Part shown: piece after piece, positions 44,407 to 54,190 of the stretch
Position numbering within the stretch: position 1 is the first letter of the stretch
How the letters are laid out: each line of letters starts with the position of its first letter
Notes under the pieces: generated by a model
Databases searched by the model: none
What the model was told of the DNA's origin: nothing
Seen by the model: only the letters and a program-made list of their open reading frames with translations
Program-made: the position numbers and the translations under genes
Source of the DNA: Lichenicoccus sp964242335
Lineage (GTDB): Bacteria > Pseudomonadota > Alphaproteobacteria > Acetobacterales > Acetobacteraceae
Direction of reading: 5' to 3'
NCBI GenBank assembly: GCA_964242335.1
Contig: CAXTAY010000001.1
Span: 62,001-126,000, forward strand
DNA length: 64,000 nt

Positions 44407-44964
44407 GTGAAGGCCGAGCGTCTCGAGATTCCCGACGTCATCCTGGTCACGCCGCCCCGGTTCGGCGACAGCCGGGGCTTCTTCTCCGAGACCTACAACC
44501 TGCCACGCATGGAAGCCGCCGGCATCGCGCTGCCCTTCGTCCAGGACAACCACAGCCTGTCGCGGCAGCGCGGCGTCGTGCGCGGGCTGCACTGCCAGCT
44601 GGCGCCGCATCCGCAGGGCAAGCTGGTGCGCTGCGTGCAGGGCGCGATCTACGACGTCGCGGTGGATGCGCGCGTCGGCTCGCCGAGCTACGGCAAGTGG
44701 GTCGGCGCCGAGCTCTCCGAGGAGAACTGGTCGCAGCTCTGGGTGCCGCCGGGGTTCCTGCACGGCTTCTGCACGCTCACCGACGACACTGTGGTGCAGT
44801 ACAAATGCACCGACGTCTGGAACAAGGAAGCCGAGCGCGCGGTGATCTGGAACGACGCGACGATCGGCATAGACTGGCCGATCGCGAAGTCCGAGGCGGT
44901 GCTGTCCGACAAGGACAAGCTCGCACCCGGCTTCGCCGCGGCGCACGGCTGGTTCCACCTCTGA
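44407..44964 (+). CDS. rmlC: dTDP-4-dehydrorhamnose 3,5-epimerase
   Basis: Epimerises C3 and C5 of dTDP-4-keto-6-deoxyglucose. The 185-residue cupin-type protein has DSRGFFSETYNLPRMEAAGI, QDNHSLSRQRGVVRGLHCQL with the catalytic His of the RGLH motif, and GKLVRCVQGAIYDVAVDAR. WVPPGFLHGFCTL and QYKCTDVWNKEAER are also present. GAGGAG lies seven bases before the start ATG. Its stop overlaps the start of rmlD (TGATG). Confidence 0.97.
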   Translation: MKAERLEIPDVILVTPPRFGDSRGFFSETYNLPRMEAAGIALPFVQDNHSLSRQRGVVRGLHCQLAPHPQGKLVRCVQGAIYDVAVDARVGSPSYGKWVGAELSEENWSQLWVPPGFLHGFCTLTDDTVVQYKCTDVWNKEAERAVIWNDATIGIDWPIAKSEAVLSDKDKLAPGFAAAHGWFHL

Positions 44965-45872
44965 TGGCGGCGCTCGCGAGCCAGGGTGGTCCGATCCTGG
45001 TCACCGGCGGCACCGGCCAGCTCGCCTCGTCGCTGGTCGCCTGCGGCGGTCTACGCATCCGCCGCGTCGGCCGCCCGGCGTTCGATTTCGATCGGCCTCA
45101 GGGTATCCGCGAGCTGTTCGACGCGATCGCGCCCGCCGCCGTCGTCAACGCCGCCGCCTGGACCGCGGTCGATGCCGCCGAGACCGATCCGGAGGGTGCG
45201 GCGCGGGCCAATCGCGACGGTCCGGCGTTGCTCGCCGAGCTCTGCCGGCAAGGAGCCATCCCGCTGATCCACGTCTCCACCGACTACGTGTTCGACGGCG
45301 ACAAGGGCGCGCCCTATGTCGAGACCGATCCCACCTCGCCCACCGGGATCTACGGCCGCACCAAGGTCGAGGGCGAGCAGGCAGCGCTTGCCGCCTGGCC
45401 GCGCACCATCGTGCTGCGCACCTCCTGGGTGTATTCCGCGACCGGCAAGAACTTCGTCCGCACGATGATCAATGCCGGGCTGAAGAACCCGACCCTGAAG
45501 GTCGTGGGCGACCAGTGCGGCGCGCCGACCAGCGCCGACGACCTGGCGGCGGCGATCATCGACATCCTGGCCTCGATCGAGGCCGGCGGCTGGAACGACG
45601 CCTATGGCGGCATCTATCATGCGGCCGGCACCGGCGAGACCACCTGGCACGGCCTCGCGGTCGCGGCGCTGGAAGCCGCCGCCCGGCACGGCCGCCCGAT
45701 GCCCGAGGTGATCGCGATCCGCACCGAGGACTGGCCGACCCCGGCGCGTCGTCCGGCGGATTCCCGGCTCGACTGCGACAAGCTCGAGCGCGTCTTCGGC
45801 GTCCGCCTGCCGGCCTGGCAACGCAGCCTGGCATCGACCGTCGACCGCCTGCTCGAAGCGCCCGCGCCTTGA
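44964..45872 (+). CDS. rmlD: dTDP-4-dehydrorhamnose reductase
   Basis: Last enzyme of dTDP-L-rhamnose synthesis, reducing the 4-keto group with NAD(P)H. The 302-residue protein has ILVTGGTGQLASSL, VVNAAAWTAVDAAETDPEGA, HVSTDYVFDGDKGAPY, TGIYGRTKVEGEQAA with the YxxxK pair, and LRTSWVYS. PTSADDLAAAIIDI and RPADSRLDCDKLE are C-terminal marks. It is the last rml gene. A 21-codon open frame starts in its stop codon and precedes a glycosyltransferase gene. Confidence 0.96.
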   Translation: MAALASQGGPILVTGGTGQLASSLVACGGLRIRRVGRPAFDFDRPQGIRELFDAIAPAAVVNAAAWTAVDAAETDPEGAARANRDGPALLAELCRQGAIPLIHVSTDYVFDGDKGAPYVETDPTSPTGIYGRTKVEGEQAALAAWPRTIVLRTSWVYSATGKNFVRTMINAGLKNPTLKVVGDQCGAPTSADDLAAAIIDILASIEAGGWNDAYGGIYHAAGTGETTWHGLAVAALEAAARHGRPMPEVIAIRTEDWPTPARRPADSRLDCDKLERVFGVRLPAWQRSLASTVDRLLEAPAP

Positions 45873-45937
45873 TGCGCGGCACGGCCCTGCCCGCCGAGCC
45901 GGGGCGCCGCGCTCCCGCCGCGCCGATGCCGTTCTAG
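45872..45937 (+). CDS. Possible 21-residue coupled open frame between rmlD and the glycosyltransferase
   Basis: An ATG overlapping the rmlD stop (TGATG) opens a 21-codon frame encoding a basic, Pro/Ala/Arg-rich peptide that ends MPF. It stops four bases before the next gene. It may only serve translational reinitiation towards the glycosyltransferase, or may not be translated. There is no similarity to judge by. Confidence 0.2.
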   Translation: MRGTALPAEPGRRAPAAPMPF

Positions 45938-45941
45938 GAGC

Positions 45942-46958
45942 GTGAGCGGCTTGGATCAGCTGGAGGTGCGCCTGCAGGCCGCCGAAGCGAAGCCGGAGGC
46001 GCATCGCGTCGTCGGGGCGGGCGAGCCGTGCGCGCCGGAGCCGCTGCCGGTCGCGATCCTGCTCTCGACCTATAACGGGGCGTCCTACCTCGCCGAGCAG
46101 CTGGCGAGCCTGCTCGGCCAGACCCACCGGCGCTGGACGCTGTACTGGCGCGACGACGGCTCGACCGACCGCACCGTGGCGATCATGACCGACTTCGCCG
46201 CGGGTCCAGGCGCCGGGCGCTGCGTGCGCCTGCCCTCCGACGGCAGCCACCTGGGCATCACCGCCTCCTTCCTGGCACTGCTGCGACAGGTCCCGAGCGG
46301 TCACGTCGCGGCATTCGCCGACCAGGACGACGTCTGGCTGCCGCGCAAGCTCGAGCGCGGCCTGATCGGGCTGGGCGATCCCCGCTCCCCGCGTCCGGCG
46401 CTGTACTGCGCCCGTCAGCGCCTGGTCGACGGATCGCTCAGGACGATCGGGCTGTCGCCGCGCCTCGAGGCGCTGCCGGACTTTCCCGCCTCGCTGACCC
46501 AGAACATCGCGACCGGCTGCACGGTCATGCTCAATCCCGCCGCCGTCGGCCTGGTCACCCGCAGCCATCCGCCGCACGGCACGCTGCATGACTGGTGGTC
46601 CTACCTGCTGGTGGGTGCGGCCGGTGGCAGGCTGATCGCCGACCCGATGCCGGTCGTGCTCTACCGTCAGCACCAGCAGAATGCCGTCGGCGCCCCGCAC
46701 TCGGTGCTGCGTCGCGGCCTGATGGCGCTCAGGCGCGGTCCGGACGCGTTCATGCAGCTGTTCCGGCTGCATGTCGCGGAGCTGGCGGCGCAATCCGAGG
46801 CGCTGTCGCCGCGGGCGCGCGCCGACCTGGCGCTGCTGCTGGCGTCGCTGCGGGGCAGCCGGCTAGCGCGGCTGCGGACGATGCGCCGGCTGCCGCAGCT
46901 GATCCGCCGCACCCGGCTCGAGACCCTGCTGTTCCGGCTCTGGTTCCTGATCGGCTGA
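45942..46958 (+). CDS. Family 2 glycosyltransferase (probable rhamnosyltransferase)
   Basis: The 338-residue GT-A enzyme has the nucleotide-sugar motif VAILLSTYNGASYLAEQL, WRDDGSTDRT, and the metal-binding FADQDDVWLPRKLERGL typical of the RfbN/rhamnosyltransferase-like branch. The later HDWWSYLLV carries a probable catalytic acid. It directly follows the rml genes, so transfer of rhamnose to a surface polysaccharide or lipid is a reasonable guess. The GTG at 45942 has AGGAG only one base away; a TTG at 45951 would have better spacing. The first 30 residues are non-conserved in character. Confidence 0.9.
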   Translation: MSGLDQLEVRLQAAEAKPEAHRVVGAGEPCAPEPLPVAILLSTYNGASYLAEQLASLLGQTHRRWTLYWRDDGSTDRTVAIMTDFAAGPGAGRCVRLPSDGSHLGITASFLALLRQVPSGHVAAFADQDDVWLPRKLERGLIGLGDPRSPRPALYCARQRLVDGSLRTIGLSPRLEALPDFPASLTQNIATGCTVMLNPAAVGLVTRSHPPHGTLHDWWSYLLVGAAGGRLIADPMPVVLYRQHQQNAVGAPHSVLRRGLMALRRGPDAFMQLFRLHVAELAAQSEALSPRARADLALLLASLRGSRLARLRTMRRLPQLIRRTRLETLLFRLWFLIG

Positions 46959-46972
46959 GAGAACCCACGGCG

Positions 46973-47389
46973 ATGCACCGCAACACCGTCCTGCTGATCT
47001 GGGTGCTCGGGGTCCTGCTCGCCCTGCTGCTGATCTTCGCCGGCCCGAACCCGGTGCAGCAAGCGCTGGAGGACGTCCTGGACCGGGTCGAGACCCTGGT
47101 CGACCGCCTAGACGGCCCCACCGCGCAGGTGGTGCGCGCAGCCGCGATCGCGCTGTACTGCGTGTTCCTCGCACTGTGCGTAGTGGCGCTGCGGCTGGGC
47201 CTGCCGGCGCTGGGCACGGCCATCGTGGTGTCGGTGCTGTTCCTGCTGCTGGCCGGCTACGTCTTCGCCTGGGTGTTCTATCTGCGCCATGCGCACTGGG
47301 GCATGGCGCTGATCCTGGCCCTGTTCGCCTCCCTGACCATGACACGGCGCGTGCTGATCGCGGCGCCGCTCTCGTCGCGACGCCGCTGA
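46973..47389 (+). CDS. Small multi-pass membrane protein, unrecognised
   Basis: The 138-residue protein has an N-terminal membrane helix (TVLLIWVLGVLLALLLIFAG), an amphipathic stretch with VLDRVETLVDRLD, and three further hydrophobic segments. These are near residues 55-77, 79-103 and 107-125. It ends in a basic tail SSRRR. I cannot name it. It begins 15 bp after the glycosyltransferase stop and is probably the last gene of the rhamnose unit, so a role at the cell surface is possible. Confidence 0.75.
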   Translation: MHRNTVLLIWVLGVLLALLLIFAGPNPVQQALEDVLDRVETLVDRLDGPTAQVVRAAAIALYCVFLALCVVALRLGLPALGTAIVVSVLFLLLAGYVFAWVFYLRHAHWGMALILALFASLTMTRRVLIAAPLSSRRR

Positions 47390-47405
47390 GGTCGCCCCGG
47401 CAGGC

Positions 47406-48776
47406 TCAGCGCCCGCCTGCCCCGGCATGTCGCGCCAAGGTGGCCGCGGCGCGGCGCTGCGCCGCCTCCGCCTGCGCCGGAAGCTCCAGGCGGCCATAGA
47501 CCGAGGCGAGGGCGCGATTGACCGGCACGCCGTCCGGGTCGGCCTGACGGCGCAGCTCGAGCGCCTGCTGCGCCTGCACCAGCCGGCCCGAACGCAGCAG
47601 CGAGTCGAGCAGGATCTGGTCGAACAGGTCGCGCTGGGCGTGGCTGCCGCCGATCTCGAACAGGCGCGGCATCACCGGGACCAGCCGTCGCACCACCTGC
47701 TCGTGGTCGCCGGCGGCGTGGGCGAGCAGGCCTTCCGCCGCCGGCTCGACCAGTTCGCGCCAGACCGCATCGCCGCCGCGTTCGAGGACGGCGTCGCGCA
47801 GCGTCGCGGCCTCCGGCCGCCCGGCACGCGCGAGGCCATACAGGTATTGCAGCGTCAGGAACGGCTGGCTGGTGTCGCGGGCGCGCGCCGCGAGGTAGCC
47901 GCCGAGCTCGGTCCAGCGCGCGCCGGGGTCGATGCCCGCGAACTCCATCCGGGTCAGCAGCGAGATCGCGCCGATCTGGTCCTGCGAGAAATCCTTCTGC
48001 AGCGACCAGCAATGCTCGTCATAGGCACGGAGCGCCTGCGCGAACCTGCCCTGGCTGAGATAGAACAGCGCCAGGTGCCACCACTGGTGGGTGTACATGA
48101 AGGAGTTGAGGCCGGCCCAGCTGTCGGCCATCTCCTCCAGGAAGCGCGACCCCTCGTCGATGCGGCCCTGCGTCAGCATGACGTGGGCCAGCGCGTGCTG
48201 CGCCCAGGGCTCGCGACGGCGCATCGACAGCGCCCGCCGGGCCGCGTCCTCGGCATCGCCGAGCAGGTGGCACTGCTCGAAGGCGAACGCCATCAGCCCG
48301 TGCTGGAAGGCGATGTCCTGGCGCGCCTCGGCCCCCGTCTGGGCGATCCGCAGCATCGCCGGGAAGTCGCCGCGGTTGAAGTCGTTGTAGTGGTGCAGCT
48401 TGACCATCAGCAGGTCGCGCGGATCCGACGCGACCGCCCGATGCGCGGTCGCCTGCGCCGCCTCGACGTCGCCCTCGATCATCGCCGACAGGAACAGGAT
48501 CGCCGCCCGCTCGCGCGGTGCCGCCGCACCTGCGGCACGGCGGGCGCGGGCGAGGTAGAGCCGCGGCGCCTCGGGCACCTCGCCGGTCTCGGACAGTATC
48601 CAGAGCAGCCCGGCATAGGCGTTCAGCAGGCACTCCCCGGGTGCGGCGTCGGCCGCCGCCAGCACCCGCACCGCGCGGGCGTCGTAGCCGAGCAGGCCCT
48701 CCACCATGTCGTCGATCGCCGACAGGGCGGCGGGATCGTCCGACGCGACCGGGGATCCGAACAGGTCAGCGCCCAT
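47406..48776 (-). CDS. TPR-repeat protein of the TTC38-like family
   Basis: The 456-residue soluble protein is made of helical repeats. The stretch HALAHVMLTQGRIDEGSRFL and SFMYTHQWWHLALFYLSQGR, then ALRAYDEHCW, closely recalls tetratricopeptide repeat protein 38. It lacks a signal peptide and catalytic motifs. The ATG at 48776 lies inside the end of the alpha/beta hydrolase gene, an 11-base overlap. It is therefore the last member of the long minus-strand operon that starts with the ABC transporter. Its function is unknown; proteins of this type are often encoded beside hydrolases. Confidence 0.83.
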   Translation of the reverse strand: MGADLFGSPVASDDPAALSAIDDMVEGLLGYDARAVRVLAAADAAPGECLLNAYAGLLWILSETGEVPEAPRLYLARARRAAGAAAPRERAAILFLSAMIEGDVEAAQATAHRAVASDPRDLLMVKLHHYNDFNRGDFPAMLRIAQTGAEARQDIAFQHGLMAFAFEQCHLLGDAEDAARRALSMRRREPWAQHALAHVMLTQGRIDEGSRFLEEMADSWAGLNSFMYTHQWWHLALFYLSQGRFAQALRAYDEHCWSLQKDFSQDQIGAISLLTRMEFAGIDPGARWTELGGYLAARARDTSQPFLTLQYLYGLARAGRPEAATLRDAVLERGGDAVWRELVEPAAEGLLAHAAGDHEQVVRRLVPVMPRLFEIGGSHAQRDLFDQILLDSLLRSGRLVQAQQALELRRQADPDGVPVNRALASVYGRLELPAQAEAAQRRAAATLARHAGAGGR

Positions 48777-49620
48777 CGATGAACTCCAGCATCGCGCGGC
48801 CGGTCTCCTCGGGCCGTTCCATCATGATCTGGTGGGCGGCACCCGTCACGATCCGCAGGGTCGCGCGCGGCAGTCCTGCCGCGATCGCCTCGGTCACCGC
48901 CTGCGGCACGATCCCGTCCCGGTCGCCGCCGAGCACCAGCACCGGCAGGTCGAGTGCCGACAGCCGGGCCATCGACAGCGCCGCCGGCTGCGTCAGCATC
49001 GCGCGCAGCACGAACATCGAGTTGCCCGACGCCACCCGCTCCTCTCCCGCGACCAGCGCCGGATTGGTATCGGGGTGCCAGCCGCGCTTGCGAAAGCCGC
49101 GCGACAGGACCGGACGCAGCAGCGAAAGCACCGGCAGCGGCAGGGTCTTGAACAGCCAGGCGACGCCCCCGCCTCCATCGTGCAGCTCGATCGGGGCCGA
49201 GGCGACCAGCACCGCGCGCTCGACCTCGCCCAGCCGTCCCTGCCGCGCCAGCTCGTCCAGGTAGACCAGCGTCTGCCGGGCACCGAACGAGTGGCCGACC
49301 AGGATCGTCCGCGCGGTGCGGTAGCGCGCCACCATCGCCGCGTAGTCGGCGAGCATCGGCCCGCCGGCGTAGTCGGCGCGCGATCGTGTGCGCGGGCTGG
49401 TGCCATGCCCGAGCGCGTCCCACGCGACGACGCCGTGGCCGGCGGCGACGCAGGCAGCCCACAGGAAGCGCCAGTGCTCCTTGTTGCCGCCACCGCCGTG
49501 GCAGAAGAAGATCGTCGTCTCGGCGCGGCCGATGCCCGGGCGGGCCGCGACGCTGAGCACCCGGCCCGGGCGGATCTCGATCAGGCTGCCGCCGATCGCA
49601 GCCGCGGCTCCGGGAGACAT
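48766..49620 (-). CDS. Alpha/beta-fold hydrolase
   Basis: The 284-residue protein has the oxyanion-hole region TIFFCHGGGGNKEHW, the strand VVAWDALGHGTS, and the nucleophile elbow LVGHSFGARQTLVYLDEL. The acid lies in LVLGGDRDGIVP and the histidine in IVTGAAHQIMMERPEE. It has no signal peptide. The reaction could be ester, amide or C-C hydrolysis. ATG 49620 overlaps the stop of the P1 peptidase gene (TGATG), and its own end overlaps the TPR gene, so it belongs to the same operon. Confidence 0.88.
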   Translation of the reverse strand: MSPGAAAAIGGSLIEIRPGRVLSVAARPGIGRAETTIFFCHGGGGNKEHWRFLWAACVAAGHGVVAWDALGHGTSPRTRSRADYAGGPMLADYAAMVARYRTARTILVGHSFGARQTLVYLDELARQGRLGEVERAVLVASAPIELHDGGGGVAWLFKTLPLPVLSLLRPVLSRGFRKRGWHPDTNPALVAGEERVASGNSMFVLRAMLTQPAALSMARLSALDLPVLVLGGDRDGIVPQAVTEAIAAGLPRATLRIVTGAAHQIMMERPEETGRAMLEFIDGR

Positions 49621-50660
49621 CACGCGCGCGCCCCCGGCGCGGCCCCATCGCCGAAGCGGTCCTGCCAGCTGGGCTGACCGTCCGCAGCCTCCTGGGAACG
49701 CGCCGCCCAGACGCCGCGGGCGATCGCGCGGGCCATGCTCAGGGTGGCGGCGTGGCAGAGGCCGGAGATCTCCTCGAACGGGTCGCGAAGTGCGAGCCGG
49801 CCGGTGCCGGCGGCGAACACGGTGTCGCCGTCGCGCGGCAGGTGCGCCGGCAGCACGGCGCGCGCGAGCCCGTCCTGGCCGGCGATGGCCAGGCGCCGCG
49901 CCAGGGGCGGCGTCAGTGCTGCATCGGTGGCGACCAGGCCGATCACGGTGCCGGTATCGCCGCCGCGCAGGCCGGTCGGCGGCTTGAGCCGCAGGCGCAG
50001 GTCCGCCGCCGATGGGCGCGCGATCATGCCGAGGCCGCCGAATTCCGCCTCCCGCTCGAACGCGGCGGCCCAGAAATGCGGACCGTCGCCGATGGTGACG
50101 CTGCCGACCGCGTTGACCGCGACGATCGCCGCCACCGTGTGGCCGCCTTCGGTCCGCATGCTGGCCGAGCCGAGGCCGCCCTTTACCGTCGCGGTGGTCG
50201 CCCCGGTGCCGGCGCCGACCGAGCCGAGCGCGAAGCGGCCCTCGCCCGCCGAGGCGGCGGCGTCGTGGCCGAGGCCGGCATAGGGCGACAGCAGCTCCCA
50301 CGCCTTGTCGCCGCCGTTGGCGAGGTCGAACAGGCTCGCCTGCACCACGATCGGCACCGCGACCGAGCGCTGCGGCGGCGCGTCGCGCCACTGCCGCCGG
50401 AACCAGGCCTGCACCCCGGCGGTGGCGTCGAGCCCGTAGGTGGAGCCGCCCGACAGCACCACCGCGTCGATCCGCTCCACCGCCATCTCCAGCCCGAGCA
50501 GCGCCGTCTCGCGCACCGCCGGCGCGCCGCCGAGGATCGAGACCGCCGCGACCGCCGGCTGCTCGAACAGGATCGCGGTGACCCCGGAGCGCAGCCGGTG
50601 GTCGGTGGCATGGCCGACGCGCAGGCCGGCGACGTCGGTGAGCAGGTTCAGGCTGGTCAT
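49620..50660 (-). CDS. P1-family (DmpA/NylC-type) N-terminal-nucleophile peptidase, cytoplasmic paralogue
   Basis: The 346-residue protein belongs to the family of L-aminopeptidase/D-Ala-esterase DmpA, beta-peptidases and the nylon-oligomer hydrolase NylC. These cut themselves to free an N-terminal Ser/Thr nucleophile. It shows TDVAGLRVGHATD, VVLSGGSTYGLDATAGV, GSVGAGTGA and KGGLGSAS, then DTGTVIGLVATDAALT with a probable Gly237/Thr238 processing site, and DGLARAVLPAHLPRDGDTVFAAGTG. No signal peptide is present. ATG 50660 has GGAGGG four bases upstream. It lies between the ABC ATPase and the hydrolase in one operon; a second paralogue is at 60745. Confidence 0.9.
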   Translation of the reverse strand: MTSLNLLTDVAGLRVGHATDHRLRSGVTAILFEQPAVAAVSILGGAPAVRETALLGLEMAVERIDAVVLSGGSTYGLDATAGVQAWFRRQWRDAPPQRSVAVPIVVQASLFDLANGGDKAWELLSPYAGLGHDAAASAGEGRFALGSVGAGTGATTATVKGGLGSASMRTEGGHTVAAIVAVNAVGSVTIGDGPHFWAAAFEREAEFGGLGMIARPSAADLRLRLKPPTGLRGGDTGTVIGLVATDAALTPPLARRLAIAGQDGLARAVLPAHLPRDGDTVFAAGTGRLALRDPFEEISGLCHAATLSMARAIARGVWAARSQEAADGQPSWQDRFGDGAAPGARA

Positions 50661-50680
50661 GTCGCCCTCCGGATCATGCA

Positions 50681-51453
<773 letters not shown>

Positions 51454-51457
<4 letters not shown>

Positions 51458-52428
51458 GCTGGCTCCAGCGGGTGCAGGCAGGCCACCTCGCGGCCCGAAG
51501 CATGCCGGACGAGCGGCGGCTGCGCCGGCAGGCAGTCCGGCCGCACGCGCGGGCATCGTCCGGCGAAGCAGCAGCCTTCGCCGGGCGACCAGAGGTCCGG
51601 CACCTGGCCGGGGATGGTCTCCAGCATCGAGCCCGGCGCGGGCCGCGCGCCGTGCAGCGAGGCCGCGAGCAGGCCGTATGCGTAGGGATGCAGCGGACGG
51701 GCGAACAGCGACGCGGTCGGTGCGGTCTCGACCAGGTGCCCGGCATAGAGCACCAGGGTGCGGCTGCAGATGCGCTCGACCACGCCGAGATCGTGGGTGA
51801 TGCTCAGCGTCGCCATGCCGTCCTCCCGCGCCAGGGTGGCGAGCATCGCCAGGATCTGCGCCTGAGTGGTGGCGTCGAGTGCGGTCGAGATCTCGTCGGC
51901 GATCAGCAGCCGCGGCCGGCAGGCGACGGCGATCGCGATCATCACCCGCTGGCGCTGACCGCCGGACAGACGATGCGGCGGCTGCTCAGGCGGAAAGCGG
52001 CGCGTCGGCAGCCCGACCCGGTCGAGCAGCGTGCGTGTCCGCGCCTCCGCCTCGCCGCGCGACAGTCGCAGATGCAGGCGCATGCCCTCCGCCACCTGGC
52101 GGCCGATTGGCTGCACCGGGTTCAGCGCGCGCATCGGCTCCTGGAACACCATGGCGATGTCGCGGCCGCGCACGGCGCGGCGCTGCGCTTCGCTCGCCGC
52201 CTGCAGGTCGTGCCCGTCGAACCGGATGGCGCCGGAGGCCTCCGCGGCACCCGGCAGCAATCCCATCAGCGCCAGCCCGAGCATCGACTTGCCGGACCCC
52301 GACTCGCCGACCAGTCCTACGGTCTCGCCCGCTTCGACGTGCAGGCGCAGCGCGTGCAGCACGGTGGCGCTGCGGCCGCGCCGGCGGATCCGCACCGACA
52401 GCCCCTCGAGCTCGAGCAGCGCGCTCAC
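51454..52428 (-). CDS. Oligopeptide ABC transporter ATP-binding protein (OppD/DppD type)
   Basis: First ATPase of the importer, 324 residues. It has Walker A GLVGESGSGKSMLG, the dipeptide-family MVFQEPMRALNPVQPIG, signature LSGGQRQRVMIA, Walker B LLIADEISTALD and the H-loop SITHD. The C-terminal oligopeptide-type extension carries the cysteine cluster GEGCCFAGRCPRVRPDC, which binds an iron-sulfur cluster in some homologues. GTG 52428 overlaps the permease stop (GTGA). Confidence 0.92.
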
Positions 52429-53237
52429 CCGCCGTGCCGCGTCCGCGGGTCGAGGCGGTCGCGCAGCCCGTCGCCGAGCAGGTTGAGCCCCAGCACCAGG
52501 GCCGCGATCGCCGCCCCGGGACAGACCACCAGCAGCGCCGTGCGGTGGATGTAGGTCTGGTAGTCGCGCAGCATGCGGCCGAGGCTGGGCGCCGGCGGCT
52601 GCGTACCGAGCCCGAGATAGTTCAGCGCCGCCTCCAGCGTCACCGCGAGCCCCAGCAGCAGCGTCGCCTGCACCAGCAGCCCGCCGGCGATGTTGGGCAG
52701 CACGTGCACCAGCAGGATCTTCGGCCAGCCGCGTCCGGCGACGCGGGCGGCGAGGATGTAGTCCTGGGTCAGCACCGTCAGTGCGGCGGCGCGGGTGACG
52801 CGCGCGAACACGGGAATGTCGAACACGCCGATCGCGATCACCGCGCTGAGCATGCCGGGCGACGACACCGCGACCACCATGATCCCGGTCAGCAGCGGCG
52901 GGAAGGCGAAGATCAGGTCGCACAGTCGCAGGATCGGGATGCTGCCGGCGTGGCGGCCGGCGCTGGCGAGCCCGAGCGGCACCCCGATGGCCGCACCCAG
53001 CAGCACCGACAGCAGGCACACCAGGCCGGTGTTGCGCAGGCCCGCCATCAGCATCGACAGCATGTCGCGGCCGTACGGGTCGCTGCCCAGCGGATGCGCC
53101 GGGCCCGGCGGCGCCAGCCGGTGCAGGATGTCGATCGCGGCCGGCGGGTAGGGTGTCCAGGCCAGCGACAGCAGCGCCGCCAGCGCCAGCGACCCGGTGA
53201 GTGCGGCGCCGACACCGAGGTTGGAGGGCGGCCTCAC
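52425..53237 (-). CDS. Oligopeptide ABC transporter permease (OppC/DppC type)
   Basis: Inner-membrane permease of 270 residues with an N-terminal helix (LTGSLALAALLSLAW), a periplasmic region HPLGSDPYGRDMLSMLMAGLR typical of DppC, and five further helices. The EAA loop reads DYILAARVAGRGWPKILLVHVLPN. GTG 53237 overlaps the OppB stop by four bases. It pairs with the OppB-type permease next door to form the channel. Confidence 0.92.
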   Translation of the reverse strand: MRPPSNLGVGAALTGSLALAALLSLAWTPYPPAAIDILHRLAPPGPAHPLGSDPYGRDMLSMLMAGLRNTGLVCLLSVLLGAAIGVPLGLASAGRHAGSIPILRLCDLIFAFPPLLTGIMVVAVSSPGMLSAVIAIGVFDIPVFARVTRAAALTVLTQDYILAARVAGRGWPKILLVHVLPNIAGGLLVQATLLLGLAVTLEAALNYLGLGTQPPAPSLGRMLRDYQTYIHRTALLVVCPGAAIAALVLGLNLLGDGLRDRLDPRTRHGG

Positions 53238-54190
53238 CGGGCGCGCCGGCCGGCCGCGTCGGCCAGCCGCGGATCGAGCCGGCCATAGAGCAGCTCGACC
53301 GCGAAATTGACCAAGATCACCACCGCGACGAACAGGATCACCAGGTCCTGGACCACGATCAGGTCGCGCTGGGTGATGGCCTCGTACACCAGCCGCCCGA
53401 CGCCGGGCAGGCTGAACACGTTCTCGACCACGATGGTGCCGGCGACCAGGAAGGAGAACTGCATGCCGAGGATCGTGACCGTCGGGATCAGCGCGTTCGG
53501 CACCGCGTGGCGCCAGAGTGCCGCGCGTCGGCTCAGGCCCTTGCCGCGCGCGGTGCGCATGAACTCCTCGTCCTGCACGGACAGCACGCTGCCGCGCATC
53601 ACCCGGGCCAGCACCGCGCCCTGCGGCAGCGCGATGGCGAGTGCCGGCAGCAGCAATGCCGCGAGCCCGGAGAGCGGATGCTCCCAGCCGGGAAAGCCGC
53701 TCGCCGGGAGCAGGTGGCCGTGCAGGGCGACGATCAGGATCAGCAGCACGCCGAGCCAGAAATCCGGGATCGCCTGGCCGAGCTGGGTGAGCGCGTCCAG
53801 CGCGGTGCCGGCGGCCCGCCCCCGCCAGGCGGCGCCGGCCACGCCGAGCGGGATGCCGAGCAGCAGCGACAGCAGCAGCGCCAGCAGCGTCAGCGGCAGG
53901 GTCACCGCCAGCCGGTTGCCGAGCAGCTGCGACACGGGGATGTCGTAGGTGGTGCTGACGCCGAGGTCGCCGCTCAGCAGCCCGCCGACCCAGCGCAGGT
54001 AGCGCGTCGTCACCGGCAGGTCGAAACCGAGCCGGTGGTGCAGGGCCGCCAACGCCGCCGGATCGGCGTCCATGCCGAGGATGATCGCGGCCGGATCGCC
54101 GGGCAGCACGTCGAGCACCAGGAACACGACCAGCGAGGCGGCGAGCAGCGTCGCCGCCAGCCAGGCCAGGGCGCGCATCGGCGCGCGCAT
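53234..54190 (-). CDS. Oligopeptide ABC transporter permease (OppB/DppB type)
   Basis: The 318-residue permease begins with a first helix ALAWLAATLLAASLVVFLVLD, then LPGDPAAIILG, a hallmark of DppB/OppB. It has QAIPDFWLGVLLILIVA, and the EAA loop EFMRTARGKGLSRRAALWRHAVPN, ending with the VENVFSLPGVGRLVYEAI signature. The ATG overlaps the OppA stop by one base (TGATG). It is the second gene of the operon. Confidence 0.93.
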   Translation of the reverse strand: MRAPMRALAWLAATLLAASLVVFLVLDVLPGDPAAIILGMDADPAALAALHHRLGFDLPVTTRYLRWVGGLLSGDLGVSTTYDIPVSQLLGNRLAVTLPLTLLALLLSLLLGIPLGVAGAAWRGRAAGTALDALTQLGQAIPDFWLGVLLILIVALHGHLLPASGFPGWEHPLSGLAALLLPALAIALPQGAVLARVMRGSVLSVQDEEFMRTARGKGLSRRAALWRHAVPNALIPTVTILGMQFSFLVAGTIVVENVFSLPGVGRLVYEAITQRDLIVVQDLVILFVAVVILVNFAVELLYGRLDPRLADAAGRRAR